This document shows, in pieces, positions 1 to 10,656 of a DNA stretch of 64,000 nucleotides; the first letter of the stretch is position 1, and each line of letters starts with the position of its first letter. The notes under the pieces were generated by a model, which saw nothing but the letters and a program-made list of their open reading frames with translations, made no database searches and was not told where the DNA came from. The stretch lies in the NCBI GenBank assembly GCA_025266875.1, contig JALLLT010000010.1:372001-436000 (forward strand), in the 5' to 3' direction. The DNA is from Fennellomyces sp. T-0311 (lineage: Eukaryota; Mucoromycota; Mucoromycetes; Mucorales; Lichtheimiaceae). The translations under genes were made by a program, and so were the position numbers.

Positions 1-2800
1 TGCTTTAACGGTAGATTTCCATTTCGATGGAGATCATACATTGGTAAATACTGGTTGCAGATATAGATGTTCTTCTGAAACCTCTCACCATACCGAAAAG
101 GGATATGCTTTTCGGTTAGTTGCACATGATGGGTGATAGAACACCAGAGTCGCTCATGAGAGCAATTTTTTCGAGATCGTTGTTCAAAAGAGCACACTCT
201 GTTTGCTAAGCTACTGCCTGGTATGTACGATGTTTTGTGTTGTTCAAAACTGTAGCTTTATACGGGAGAAAATCTACTAATATATCAAGTTCAATCTACT
301 TTGGCTTCCACCAATGTTTTAAAATGTCAATGTTTTATATTCTAGGCGCGACACCTTCAAAAGCCATCGAGCATAGAAGTACATATGTATAAGGCTGGTG
401 TATCAACACTATCCAATATGTACCCCGGATAGTAAGTCCATTATACCATCGCATTCTTAAATCAAACTTAAAATGTTTTTCTGACTGATGTATTGAAAGG
501 CGCTTCGGAATCCTCCCATCCAAAAAAGGCTTCCGACGATTATTGATATTACGAAAAGCAAGTAAGTGAAGGCTTGGTATCCTTACTGGGATGTACTGTG
601 CGTAACGAATACCGCTTACGGCTTTAAGTAGTGAATCATTGGGAGTCGATCACGATTGCATATGTATGATTACTTCCTAGTTATTAATAAAAGTATTGTG
701 GATGATACGATAAAAGCAGAGGAGATTCGATGGGCGATTCAGTGACAACAGTAGATGCTTGTAACAGTTTTTAAGGCGAATGTGCGTGTATCTCGTGCCA
801 ATTCTCGTCACAACGAAGCAAAAAAGAGTCAGATACTTGAAACGTCGAGATATGTACGTATTCCGCGTGGATAATTCAACCAGCTAAAAAGCCAGACGGC
901 AAAAGTCAAAGCAATTTCATCAAAAGCAAAGGTGTAATTGACAGGTTGTTTTCGGAAATGAATATCAAGAATCCAGTGATTGTCCAACCGCTACAGCTGA
1001 ACGGTATGACCTCCATGCTAACAAGGCTATGTATGATGATGGTGTTACAATTAGAATATCCACGGAGCATTCTGTTACACAGTATCTACAACTGTGGAGG
1101 TTGAATTCAGCCATTTTCAAGACGCTTTGGGACCTTGATGTAGAAAAGCATATTTTTTGTACCTAAACTTGATGGGTCCACCTATATGAGGCTTTTAAGC
1201 TGGTTGTTTTTGCTTTGCAACGATTTCGAAGCAATTGCACGAACAGATGAGAAAATATCTCTATCACTTGGAAATTACCCTCGTACACTGAAGTAAGCAC
1301 CATCGCTCTCACAGATTATGCTTTGAACGCAACTCTGTTTTTGCGTGGGAACTACGGACTTTGAATGGTTGACCACAATGATGTCGCTTACCAAAGCTTT
1401 TGACGAACTGGGAAAAGCCGATTACATCATTGCAGATCAACACTGAATGCTTATTTTATGCTAAACCAATCAATTATGCCGTCCGCTATTTTTTTTTTGA
1501 AGCAACAAAATGAATTGACATAGTTCTCTTGATTGATATCTTAGATGACCGTGGAGATTTGGACAGAGAGAACTGGGAGGAACTGGGACCAGATAAATTG
1601 AGTGTGTAACCGAAGCTCGACAGGTTTACGCCTACAACCTTTTGTTAGACCCGAACCAGCGGGATGATGTACTTTCGCTTGCAAAAAATACCTTAAACGT
1701 GGTGATGAAAGAGAGGTCAAAAAGGAGAACCGCTTCCGTATAAATGTGACACCAAAGTTAACTGCGTTTAGGGAGATCTCCGTTTCCATTACTGATGTAC
1801 TTCATTGTTTTAAATTATCTGCATTGCAGCATCAGGCATTATTGCGACGAAATAAGATCCAACAGATCTTTTCGATCACAGCTGGATAGTTCTACGTGCA
1901 TCCATACTAATAAGTCTTAATTTGGGCATTCAATTAGTAGTTTCCGCACCCGTTAAAGATATCGATCGTACGTTATCCATACGATAACCTTACGACAAGC
2001 TGGCAGCATATAAATAGTAAGGCTACCAATGGCTCAGTATTAGGTAAGGATCAGCGCTGATACACAAAGGTACCGTGATCTTGAAAGGCGCGGCGTAATT
2101 AACGGAGGGCTGACGAGGAAGGTATATATATATATTGACGTATCAGCACAAGATGACGTGAGGATATATGCGGTCGTATGTCTGGCGCTAGCAATGAACG
2201 TGTCATGGGAGGAAGGGATTGAACCCATAAAAACAGGGTCGAATCATGCACAGGGGGTAGAGAAGATTGCCACGAGTGCATCCGCGTAGTAAGACAAGCT
2301 TGGATCTCCTGACCATTCTATTTTTTACAAGGACCACAGCATTGGGTGCATAGGACGGGAATACCGAAAAGATGGGGTTCCGTCGAGATAGTAATGGATG
2401 GTCGCGAACATTTATATTGCATAGTAGACTGGGCGATCGGCGGAGCGTCAGCCAATCGTCGATTTTCTTAAATAAATGCACGCGCGCGGCGGCTAGCAAC
2501 GGCGGTTTATTACTCAGCAAGACAAGGCCAAGGGAGCGAGCAAAGGGCGGGCTATATTAGAGTGAGACATATTTCACATCAGGCTGGCAAATAGGTAAGC
2601 CGCAATCCGCGAGCGACGAGCAGGTCTGGCAGCAGTATATGGGAATACATCCGCGCGTGCCATATGAGGCAGCTTGTTGGAACCAATCAGGAATTGCTGA
2701 CAGAAAAAAAAAGTTAAAAAAACATGTTGATATTTGTGTGTGTGGGGGGAGCTTTTGCATGGCCACCTCTCTCTTTTTCCTTCCTTTTGCATAACAATCA
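1..2800. other. Gene-poor decayed spacer
   Basis: I see no intact gene here. Short open stretches occur on both strands but are interrupted by stops and lack convincing splice sites. A plus-strand segment near 985-1130 stays open for about 45 codons and could be a remnant of an old coding sequence that I cannot identify. The last ~700 bases (2100-2800) are less AT-rich and are probably the upstream regulatory region of the GATA factor that follows. Confidence 0.5.
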
Positions 2801-3825
2801 ATGAGCCAAAAAAGTCGACGGCGCTCCTCACGCCCCACCACCAACGCAGCCGCCGCCATTCTTTCTGACTCGCTCTTTCCTGCCCCCAAAAAAGACGATC
2901 AAGCCAAAAAGGGGGATCCGCTGGGATCGCAGGTGTGGCGCCTGTACACCAAAGCCAAAGACACCCTGCCTAATGGATCACGCCTGGAAAACTTGACATG
3001 GCGCATGATGGCCATGACACTCAAAAAGAAGAAGCAACAGGAGCAACGTGATTCAGTCATGGTAAGCCGGTCTATTTGCGGCGGAATACTGTGAATTTTT
3101 TTCTCAACCTTCTACAGAGCGACCCTGTTCAGAAAACGCAACCACCTAGCAACAGCATCACCATTCCTTCGGACAACACCTCAGACGCCCTCAACCAGTC
3201 CTTCGACGCCATGCACGTCAGCCAACCCTCGACCCCACCTTCTCCGCTGGTAAAGAAGGAAGAGCCAAAGGAAATCACAGTATGCTCGAACTGCAGCACC
3301 AGCACAACCCCTCTGTGGCGACGGAATCCAGCAGGTCAGCCGCTGTGCAATGCCTGTGGGTTATTCTTAAAGTTGCATGGCGTAGTGAGGCCGTTGAGTC
3401 TAAAGACCAACGTTATTAAAAAGCGAAACCGAAGCGGAAGCGTCCAGTCCACTTCATCCGCCAAGAGCGGGTCCACAGCACCCATTGCACCCCTTAGCAA
3501 CGAGACGAAGAAGCGCCAGCGGATCGACAGCAGACCCGCGGTGGTCATTGCTGCTGATGAGGAGGACGGATTTATTGAACCCGGCGATGGCTTCAAGAAC
3601 GTCTTGTTGGCCAAACAACAGCAGCAGCAGCAAAAGCAGCAAATACTAAACAACATGCTTTTTGGCTTAACCCCGGAGCAGTGGCAGCAGTTGATCATGT
3701 TGCAACAGGCCGCGACCGCCGCTATTGCCGCATCCAATCTTAATAACAACGAGACGACAACTTCTTCATCCTCGGCGCCAGCCACCCATAATAACGAAGC
3801 CCATCTCTCGTCTTCCTGGTCGTAA
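2801..3825 (+). CDS. GATA-type zinc-finger transcription factor (AreA/Nit2/Gaf1-like)
   Basis: Two exons, 2801-3061 and 3118-3825, with a 56-nt phase-0 intron (gtaagc...ctacag), give 322 residues. The N-terminus contains a short motif ([20 protein letters not shown], about residues 46-65) typical of the DUF1752 region that precedes AreA-family fingers. One GATA finger follows: Cys143-X2-Cys146-X17-Cys164-X2-Cys167, the 17-residue-loop fungal class, followed by a basic tail (KKRNR). The C-terminus holds a Gln-rich run and Ser/Thr-rich sequence, typical of an activation region. By family knowledge, AreA-like factors act in the nucleus on GATA sites of nitrogen-utilisation genes; that role here is an inference. 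The start is the ATG directly after a pyrimidine-rich leader. It is much shorter than ascomycete AreA and has one finger, so it could also be a Gaf1-type or other GATA regulator. Confidence 0.93.
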
Positions 3826-4845
3826 TACTATCGTTTCCCCCTTGCGCAAATACCCATAACTCCTCTCTGTATATCTTTCCCATAGTTTCTTTTCCCTTCA
3901 CGCGATTGCTACCGTCTGGAGCTCTGTATAAACGTTGACTTTTTTTCCATATGCAGTCATGTATTCTTGCTGAGTTTCCGAGCACTCTTTATATTTTGGG
4001 CTTGGTGGTGACACAAAGATCACCGGTGGTCAGTGTCGCCTTTTCGTTTTAGGCATTATTCCGCGCCCGGCTGACAGTCTGGGAAAAAACATGAATGCCG
4101 ACCAAAAGCATCAGCTCGCCGTGGTCCGTTCAGGCGAACCTCCGCATCTTGTGTTTTTTATTAAACCTATTTTCAGTGTGTGAAAGCTGTACGTTTTCAT
4201 ATGAATCCGACTCCCATGTGACATGGTCTTACTTGACATGGATTTCGCTTGTGGCAGTATCCCGGTTACTGCAGTAGATTCTTGCAAGAGCTTGTTTTAC
4301 AGCGGCGACGTGCGTTGCTATTATTTTATAAAGCGCTCTTGGTCTCGATACTGGCTACACATGTGCAAAAGACCGCTTATGTGTTGAACGCAGCTCCATG
4401 TACAACAACGGCTTCTTTTTCGGACATCTTGTCCGCATGGTGGTTGATTTGCTATTAATTTTGTGGGTAACCCTCGTGATTGTTTCAGCACTTCCTAAAG
4501 CTTCTTTTTACATCCATGGCATGGCAGTCCTTGGTTGCCACTTACGTAATAGGTGCTGCTTAGCGCGGCTTTTGTTGTCAGGTGCAAATGTAACCTAGTG
4601 ACAGATTGGCGCTGTATGGAAACCTCAACTGTTTCAGCTTTCCTGAGGAATTGTTCCTTCGCGTAGTTTCGATTGAAATTTATTGCCATTAATTAGCTTG
4701 TATATATGAGCTGAATTATTTCCTCGAGTTTGTTCAGAGCGACTTTATTAGACATTTTACTATAGATCGAATGACGGATAGCTACAAAAGTTTGGGCGTT
4801 TCATACCAGTAAAAGCTGAGCGCCGAATATTCGGATATCTGAGTG
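3826..4845. other. Intergenic, no gene seen
   Basis: About 1 kb between the end of the GATA gene and the end of the minus-strand C2H2 gene. It begins with the pyrimidine-rich 3' region of the GATA gene. Small ORFs of up to about 70 codons overlap one another in all frames, without splice logic or recognisable protein. Confidence 0.5.
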
Positions 4846-6397
4846 TCATCGTCGTAGGCGCTTCTTACTCCGGAACAGAAAATTCAATCGAGATATGATC
4901 TCCACTTGAAAGCGTACTGCGCGAAGTCTCTGTTCCTCGTTAAGTAATCCTATCTGATGAAATTCATTAAATCTGAGTACACACATACCGCAAAAAGATG
5001 CAACCACCCCTTGTGGATTTCGAAACATAGGTATGCTTCTACTGTGAATGTGATCCAGTGGCAAAACAAAACGTGGATCATGGCGCATGTGAATGTGGTC
5101 ATAAATGTTGGAATAGATCACGAAAGTTGAGCTGCATCCTTTGTATGGGCAGTATATTGCACTTAATATTGCCAAGAGATGCTTATTAGTCAAGCACGTA
5201 AAAAAAAGCTTTACACATATGCTTTTCTATACAAATACCGTTCATTCCTCTAGGAAATTGTTGCAAAATCGGGTCCCCTTGACGTAAACTGTTACGTGAA
5301 CTACCTTCTGTATATTCATTCATATCAGTCAAACCTAGGCATAGATCGGTTTGCTATCAATATACCGTTCAGGTGCAATCTTTGGCCTAGTGAGTCGGTC
5401 AGAATACAAGGAGGATTCTTTGGCATCATCGGGAACTCCTTGAAATGACCAGTGCGAATGTGTTTGTAAATATTGTACGTTCGAGTGAATGTCAAATCGC
5501 ACCCCTGATATGGACAGTATAGTGCTTGTGCTGTGCAGACAAGTCAATTAACCGGGAAACTAACTTTGATTTCTTACGGCATACCTTCTTTAGCCACTAT
5601 TGGTACATGTTCTGCATGGCTTGACCATTTCATAATCCATGCCCGTTTCTTGCTTTGTAGTACTGCAACAATAACCTCTTCATCGTCAAGATTACGCGTG
5701 TTTTCTTAATAGTTGTTGTTGATATAACATTAGAGCGGGTATGAAACTTGTAGTCATTTTATACTTACTATCAAAGTTCACCATTTTTCCAGTGCTCGTC
5801 TCGTTAGTGCGAGTCTGCCACTTAGACAACCGAAGGCTGGGGCAGTGTTTGTTTTGGATATGCATGACAATTTTGTACCGGTAGTTCTTTTTTCTATACC
5901 GACATGTTTTATATGGGCAGTAAAAGTAGCGTACTAAAGTCAGTAGTCAGTGGTCAGTAAGCCACAGCGCCTGTTTGTTATGTAAATTACCTGTCTCAAT
6001 CGCGTTGCTTGGTGTTGGTTCTGAAGCACGAATCGTTGATGGTCCTGGCTCGTATGGATCTGCAAAAAGATACATCACGGAAAGTGTCAGATGGAAGTAA
6101 TCATACTTTTTTAGCCCATTAATACCAATCGGTTCTTCACAAGTACGCTTAAAGAATTTAGCTATATAGTTATGAGCATTTTTCATGTGTCGATGTCTAT
6201 GACACGTACCTTTCTTTGCAGCAGCAATATCAGCAGGGTAAGGAGAGGCCGGGATCCATCCCACTCTTTAAGCGCTTCGCAACAAATTTCTTCTTTATTC
6301 GAGTGCTTGTCTGGTTGCTGGTTGTTTTCTGTTCCTTGGTCAGCTCGTTACTGTTAGATTCATTTCGCCACGATAGTCTGGGATCTGCTTGATTCAT
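4846..6397 (-). CDS. C2H2 zinc-finger protein with three exon-coded finger modules (5' end unresolved)
   Basis: I do not recognise this gene beyond its fingers. Minus-strand exons join in frame: ending at 6210, 6059-5991, 5933-5769, 5704-5585, 5530-5335 and 5161-4846. Three modules resemble each other: YFYCPYKTC (C-X4-C-X13-H-X4-H) at about 5925, LYCPYQGCDLTF (C-X4-C-X12-H-X4-H) at about 5520, and IYCPYKGCSSTF (same spacing) at about 5155. The last two share an N-I-Y-x-H-I pattern before the first His. Splice donors are good (gtaagt, gtatgc, gtaatt). The intron before the last exon (173 nt) and the first modelled intron (150 nt) are unusually long for this genome. The 5' end is uncertain: an ATG at 6397 starts a basic stretch (KKKF, KRLK), but joining it to the next frame needs a weak splice site. 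The gene may be broken there. It could be a lineage-specific regulator or transposon-derived. Confidence 0.5.
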
Positions 6398-8139
6398 GAA
6401 TCAGTGATCTTGTGAGTGGTGTCATTCCTAATTTTCACCTTCAGTCGGTATTATGTAACGTTTGCGGCCAAATAAAGTACTTGCTGCGTCCCATACGCGT
6501 GAAAGCATAATGTAGAAGAGGAGCTTCCGGTTCAAACAAAGAAGCAAATAGGGTTTTATGTTTCGTAGTACCTTTGACAAAGAAAAGTAACTATCTCCGA
6601 CCACTCTGCATGATTCGGGTACTGGACTTGGACTTTCATGTACAGTCCGTGCACATATTTCCTCTATCCCGTAGTCGTTTACGATGTCGAGTATTGTATT
6701 GTCTGTTGAATAACTACGTTGTGCCGCCAACGATTGTACTATCATTAGACTCGATCCATGCTTGCATGCATTTCATATTGGCTTTCTTGGCCGTCTTCAC
6801 AACTTTTCAGCTATACATCCTTACCAATCCGCTTTTTTCTAAAAACCGATCCCCCAATTTCATTGTACTTTCAGGTAGTGTGTTATATGTATAGATATGC
6901 CCTAGCGGTTACTTTATATCTATCATAATTGTACTTTTCCGGTAGTCGATATTGATTCGTCACATCACTAAATATGAGCATCGCCGAGCAAAAACTCTTG
7001 TCTACTGCTGGAAAATGTCAACAGCCACGAGGCTCCAAATAATCATATAGTATCACTTAATTACGAGTATACATGATTGTGTTAGTTATTAACATTAATG
7101 CGATGATCCAGTAATTAGGATATACGTATGTACATCAGCGCATCACAGTCTGCTTATATGAAGCTAAATATAATGTGCAATGAAAGATGAAAGTGAACCG
7201 GATAGCTTTAATAAGTAGCTGCATGTTATTTCGATAGAGCTTTAAAGTATTAATTCAGTTTTACATAATAGTAATAGGGGAGTTCAGTGAAAGTGCATAT
7301 GTTTAAAAACATAAGAAAAATCGCTTTCCATAGGAGCGTAATTGAATGATAAAGACCGGCACGAAAAAATGGATACAAAATTTTTGGGTGCAAAAAATGT
7401 TCATCAATAGGGCTACCTCATGATGTTATGTCTCTACTCTAAACCTACAGCTTTCGTATTCCTGACACGTCTCGCATTTGTTCGACATACATTTTATTGC
7501 GTACATCATTAAATTGTACATCGGCTATATTGTCCGTTTGCTGCAGTGCATTCGAATGGCCTCTTATCTTTGTGGAGAATTATAGCCATTCAATGCAAAT
7601 ACTATTACGATGATCATCAACAAAATGCTGTCCATTCTATGGCGGTTTTCGACGAAGAAGAAGAAGATTCTCTTGAAACCGGAAATCAATGCATGAAGGT
7701 TGGTACTCAATCTACAAAAAATTTCTTGGTCAATTGTGTTTTACTAGCAACCCAGCATGCTTAACAGAATGAATGCTTTTAAAGACTAATGATAAAATCA
7801 TCTAATTGCCTGGCTATCGTATGCTTTTGTTTCATGTAAAATGACTGGATTCCATGAAGATATAAAGGACCAAACTTTGTATACATTTTTTTCGGACGGA
7901 TGCTAATTGTGTTTTCCATTGAAATTACTGTCGAAATTCCCTTTACCAAATCGAGACAAAAATACTCTAAGAGATTCGGCAGTCTGAAGGAAACCCAAAG
8001 CTAGAGAAAGTAGTAGATATGTTTAATACCACCTTGACGTTTATATAAATGGATAGGTGGGCACAGAGACAAAGTTGCCTGGTGATAGTTTGTGATACAG
8101 GCAAATTTTGCCGCTTTTCTTTTTCTCAGGTTATGTGAA
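6398..8139. other. Intergenic, no gene seen
   Basis: AT-rich spacer of about 1.7 kb. A minus-strand ORF at 6428-6745 (105 codons) has no initiating context or homology I can name. It could be a lost upstream exon of the C2H2 gene. A 17-base sequence at 7275-7291 recurs at 11787-11803. Confidence 0.4.
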
Positions 8140-10045
8140 ATGAGAATCTTGTCATGGAACATCAATGGCCTGAACACAGTGCTCCATTACCATCCATGGT
8201 CTGAGACAAAGTCATATGAAGTAACCAGAATAAACTTCTTTATCAGCACGATCTAACAATCGCCAACAGACATTGCTCAACGCGCTCGAAGCCGATATCA
8301 TATGGCAAGTTTTAAACAAGATTCACCAGTTCAATCTAATGAATCGTTCCCCCAACACAGTCTTCAAGAGATTAAATGCCAACGATCGAAATTGACGCGC
8401 GACATGGCACTTGTTCCTGGGTATGACGCGTACTTTTCCTTTTCAAAAACAAAGCTTGGCTACTCTGGTGTTGGCGTATATGTCAAGCAACCCTTGAAAC
8501 CAGTATGGACCGAAGAGGGCATTACCGGTGTTCTGAACGCGCACACTCATGATCCAGATTTCGAGCCTTTCCTTGAAACACTCACCACGGATACTCGCGC
8601 GTTGGATGCCGAAGGACGATGTATCATTATGGATTTCAACGCGTTTATTCTGTTCAACATTTACTTTCCGAACGAAGGAAGCGAAGCGCGACGTGATTTC
8701 AAAATGGATTATCACCACTGTGTGCGCAGACGCATCGATGATTATTTGAAACAAGGAAGACAGGTGGTATTGGTTGGTGACATTAATGCCGTACATGAAG
8801 AAATCGACCATTGCGATCCGAAAAAAAGTATGAAGGATAACGACATCACGGATTTCAAAGAGCTGCCCCATCGGGCCTGGATTGATCAAATTATTGCGCC
8901 GAAAGGTCCACTCGTCGATCTATGCAGGAAGTATCATCCGGATCGGCGAGGCATGTTTACATGTAAGTTGTTATCTCTAATTAGCTCTTTATCCTAATGT
9001 TCATGTGCACATAACAGGTTGGAATACACGATTGAATGCAAGGTACCTTCTTTTTGAAATAGTGGCGACAGACTTTTGGGTAATAACGAGGGATTGCTTA
9101 CCCATGAAATAGACCAGCGAATTATGGTAAGGATCAGAGACCTTATATTCAATTTTTCAGATTACTGAGAGGCGTCCCACAGGTACTCGAATTGATTATA
9201 TACTTGCTTCGAAGGAATTAGAGCCATGGTTTAAATATGGGGATATCCGAGCTGATGTCATGGGATCAGATCATTGTCCTGTCTATGCCGATTTCCATGA
9301 CGACATCCAAGACAACCGAGGCGATTCAACTCGTATCGACGATCTACTCAAGACTGATTCGGCGGAACCATCTCCGCTCTTTGCCCGGAACTATGAAGAA
9401 TTTTCCGATAAGCAGAAAAAGCTATCAAGTTGGTTCGGGGCCAAGGGATCGTTACCTGCTACTCCTCCATCAGCATCTCCCAGCGCTTCTGTCCCCGCGA
9501 CAACCCAGATATCATCCACGCAACAGCAAACCTCCGCCGTCATCCCAACAACTGACAACATTTCCAAAAAGAGGAAATCTTCAAGTCAGACAGAGTCCCC
9601 TGGCAAGGGGCAAAAGTTATTAAAGTCATATTTCATGGGAAGCAACAAAGAAACGCCGCCATCATCTGCTATTGAGAAGCCAAAGGACGATGAAACAGTT
9701 GATTTGGAGGCCCTAATGAGCGAAGCCAAGGAACGTCAAGATGCCACACAATCGTGGAACTCATTGTTTACACCTCGAGCAGTACCACGATGCCGCGTCC
9801 ATAACGATGCTTGTAAATTGATGACGGTAACAAAGAAGGGCCCGAATCAGGGCAGACAATTTTATGTCTGTTCGAGGTAAGTGTAAATCAAATCTTGAGA
9901 ATAAAATAACTTATACTTTCGATTGGTTAGACCGTTTGGGTCAAGCGATCAATCGTCACCAGGCGAACATCAGTGTGACTTTTTCCAATGGAAGCACGAG
10001 TCCAATAATGGAAAGGCCAAGATATCTTCTGTTAAGTCGAAATAA
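8140..10045 (+). CDS. APN2: Class II AP endonuclease APN2 (DNA-(apurinic or apyrimidinic site) endonuclease 2)
   Basis: Seven exons: 8140-8220, 8270-8304, 8361-8962, 9018-9042, 9113-9126, 9183-9876 and 9931-10045, giving 521 residues. The exonuclease III fold is clear: SWNINGL at the N-terminus, QEIK with the metal-binding Glu42, GDINAVHEEID, the GTRIDYIL segment, and the catalytic MGSDHCP near the end of the domain. A low-complexity linker carries two PCNA-binding-like motifs, QKKLSSWF (Q330) and QKLLKSYF (Q396). A GRF zinc finger closes the protein (from about Cys456 to the FFQW segment), with the GPNQGRQFYVCSR signature. The enzyme cleaves abasic sites and trims blocked 3' ends during nuclear base-excision repair. 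Intron 2 (8305-8360) is GC-AG, and exon 5 is only 14 nt. Both are needed to restore the conserved sequence. Confidence 0.96.
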
Positions 10046-10455
10046 AGGGATTGTTTGTTGAACACAAAGAAAAAAGGGTAAGTGATCGACGAGGATCCCA
10101 CGTGGAATCGCGTGCTGAGATGGATTTTGCATAACTTTGAAAAAAAGATGGGGCGGAACGTGGAGGATTCCCTGTTTGGAGCACTGTACATATTTATACT
10201 AAACGAATTTATTCAGCAACATTCTCCAATACCAAAACAAAGGCAAAGGGCAGCTAAGCTAGAATATAAAATAAGTTGAGATTGTCGTGGATATGAAGTA
10301 CAATGTATATACTTACCATCCCCAGCAACATGCATCATCGGTCCGGCTTTGTGTTTGCTGGATAACTACTGTTTGTGGAGGCGGTGTCGGTTGGTAATAA
10401 TATACTATTATGATCAATGAGCCATTACGTCTCTATTTCAAGTCGTCGTGTCATT
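10046..10455. other. 3' region of APN2 and spacer
   Basis: No gene recognised. Short AT-rich stretch between the APN2 stop and the small minus-strand ORF. Confidence 0.4.
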
Positions 10456-10656
10456 TTATAGCTTGCCTCCGTGTTGATGTTGATGAATAGACGAGGATGC
10501 TGGGTAATATGGATATCCGGAGACTTGGTGATATGCAGGTGGTGGCTGTTGGTTAATGATGTTGACATTGGGATCATGGTGAGCGTCATTGTAACATGGC
10601 GGTGGTATAACCGGCGCAGAGGTAGGCCGAAACTTATGTTGTTCAGGAGCGCCCAT
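10456..10656 (-). CDS. Possible small Pro/Tyr/His-rich protein with PPxY motifs
   Basis: A minus-strand reading frame from an ATG (MGAPEQHKF) gives about 66 residues rich in Pro, Tyr, His and Gln, including PPPCY and PPPAY. PPxY motifs are ligands for WW domains such as those of Rsp5/Nedd4 ubiquitin ligases. The frame is open for about 28 more codons upstream and includes a hydrophobic stretch (VLGFFCIFF) followed by basic residues. This might therefore be the last exon of a small membrane-anchored Rsp5-adaptor-like protein whose 5' exon I could not find. The composition argues against pure chance, but there is no homologue I can name. Confidence 0.3.
   Translation of the reverse strand: MGAPEQHKFRPTSAPVIPPPCYNDAHHDPNVNIINQQPPPAYHQVSGYPYYPASSSIHQHQHGGKL

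Noticed and set aside
3336..3785. 149-codon minus-strand ORF opposite the GATA gene
   Set aside because: Shadow of the GATA exon and its CAG-rich glutamine tract; the plus strand carries the conserved zinc finger.
8443..8889. 148-codon minus-strand ORF opposite APN2
   Set aside because: Antisense to conserved catalytic segments of APN2; composition is that of a reverse frame.
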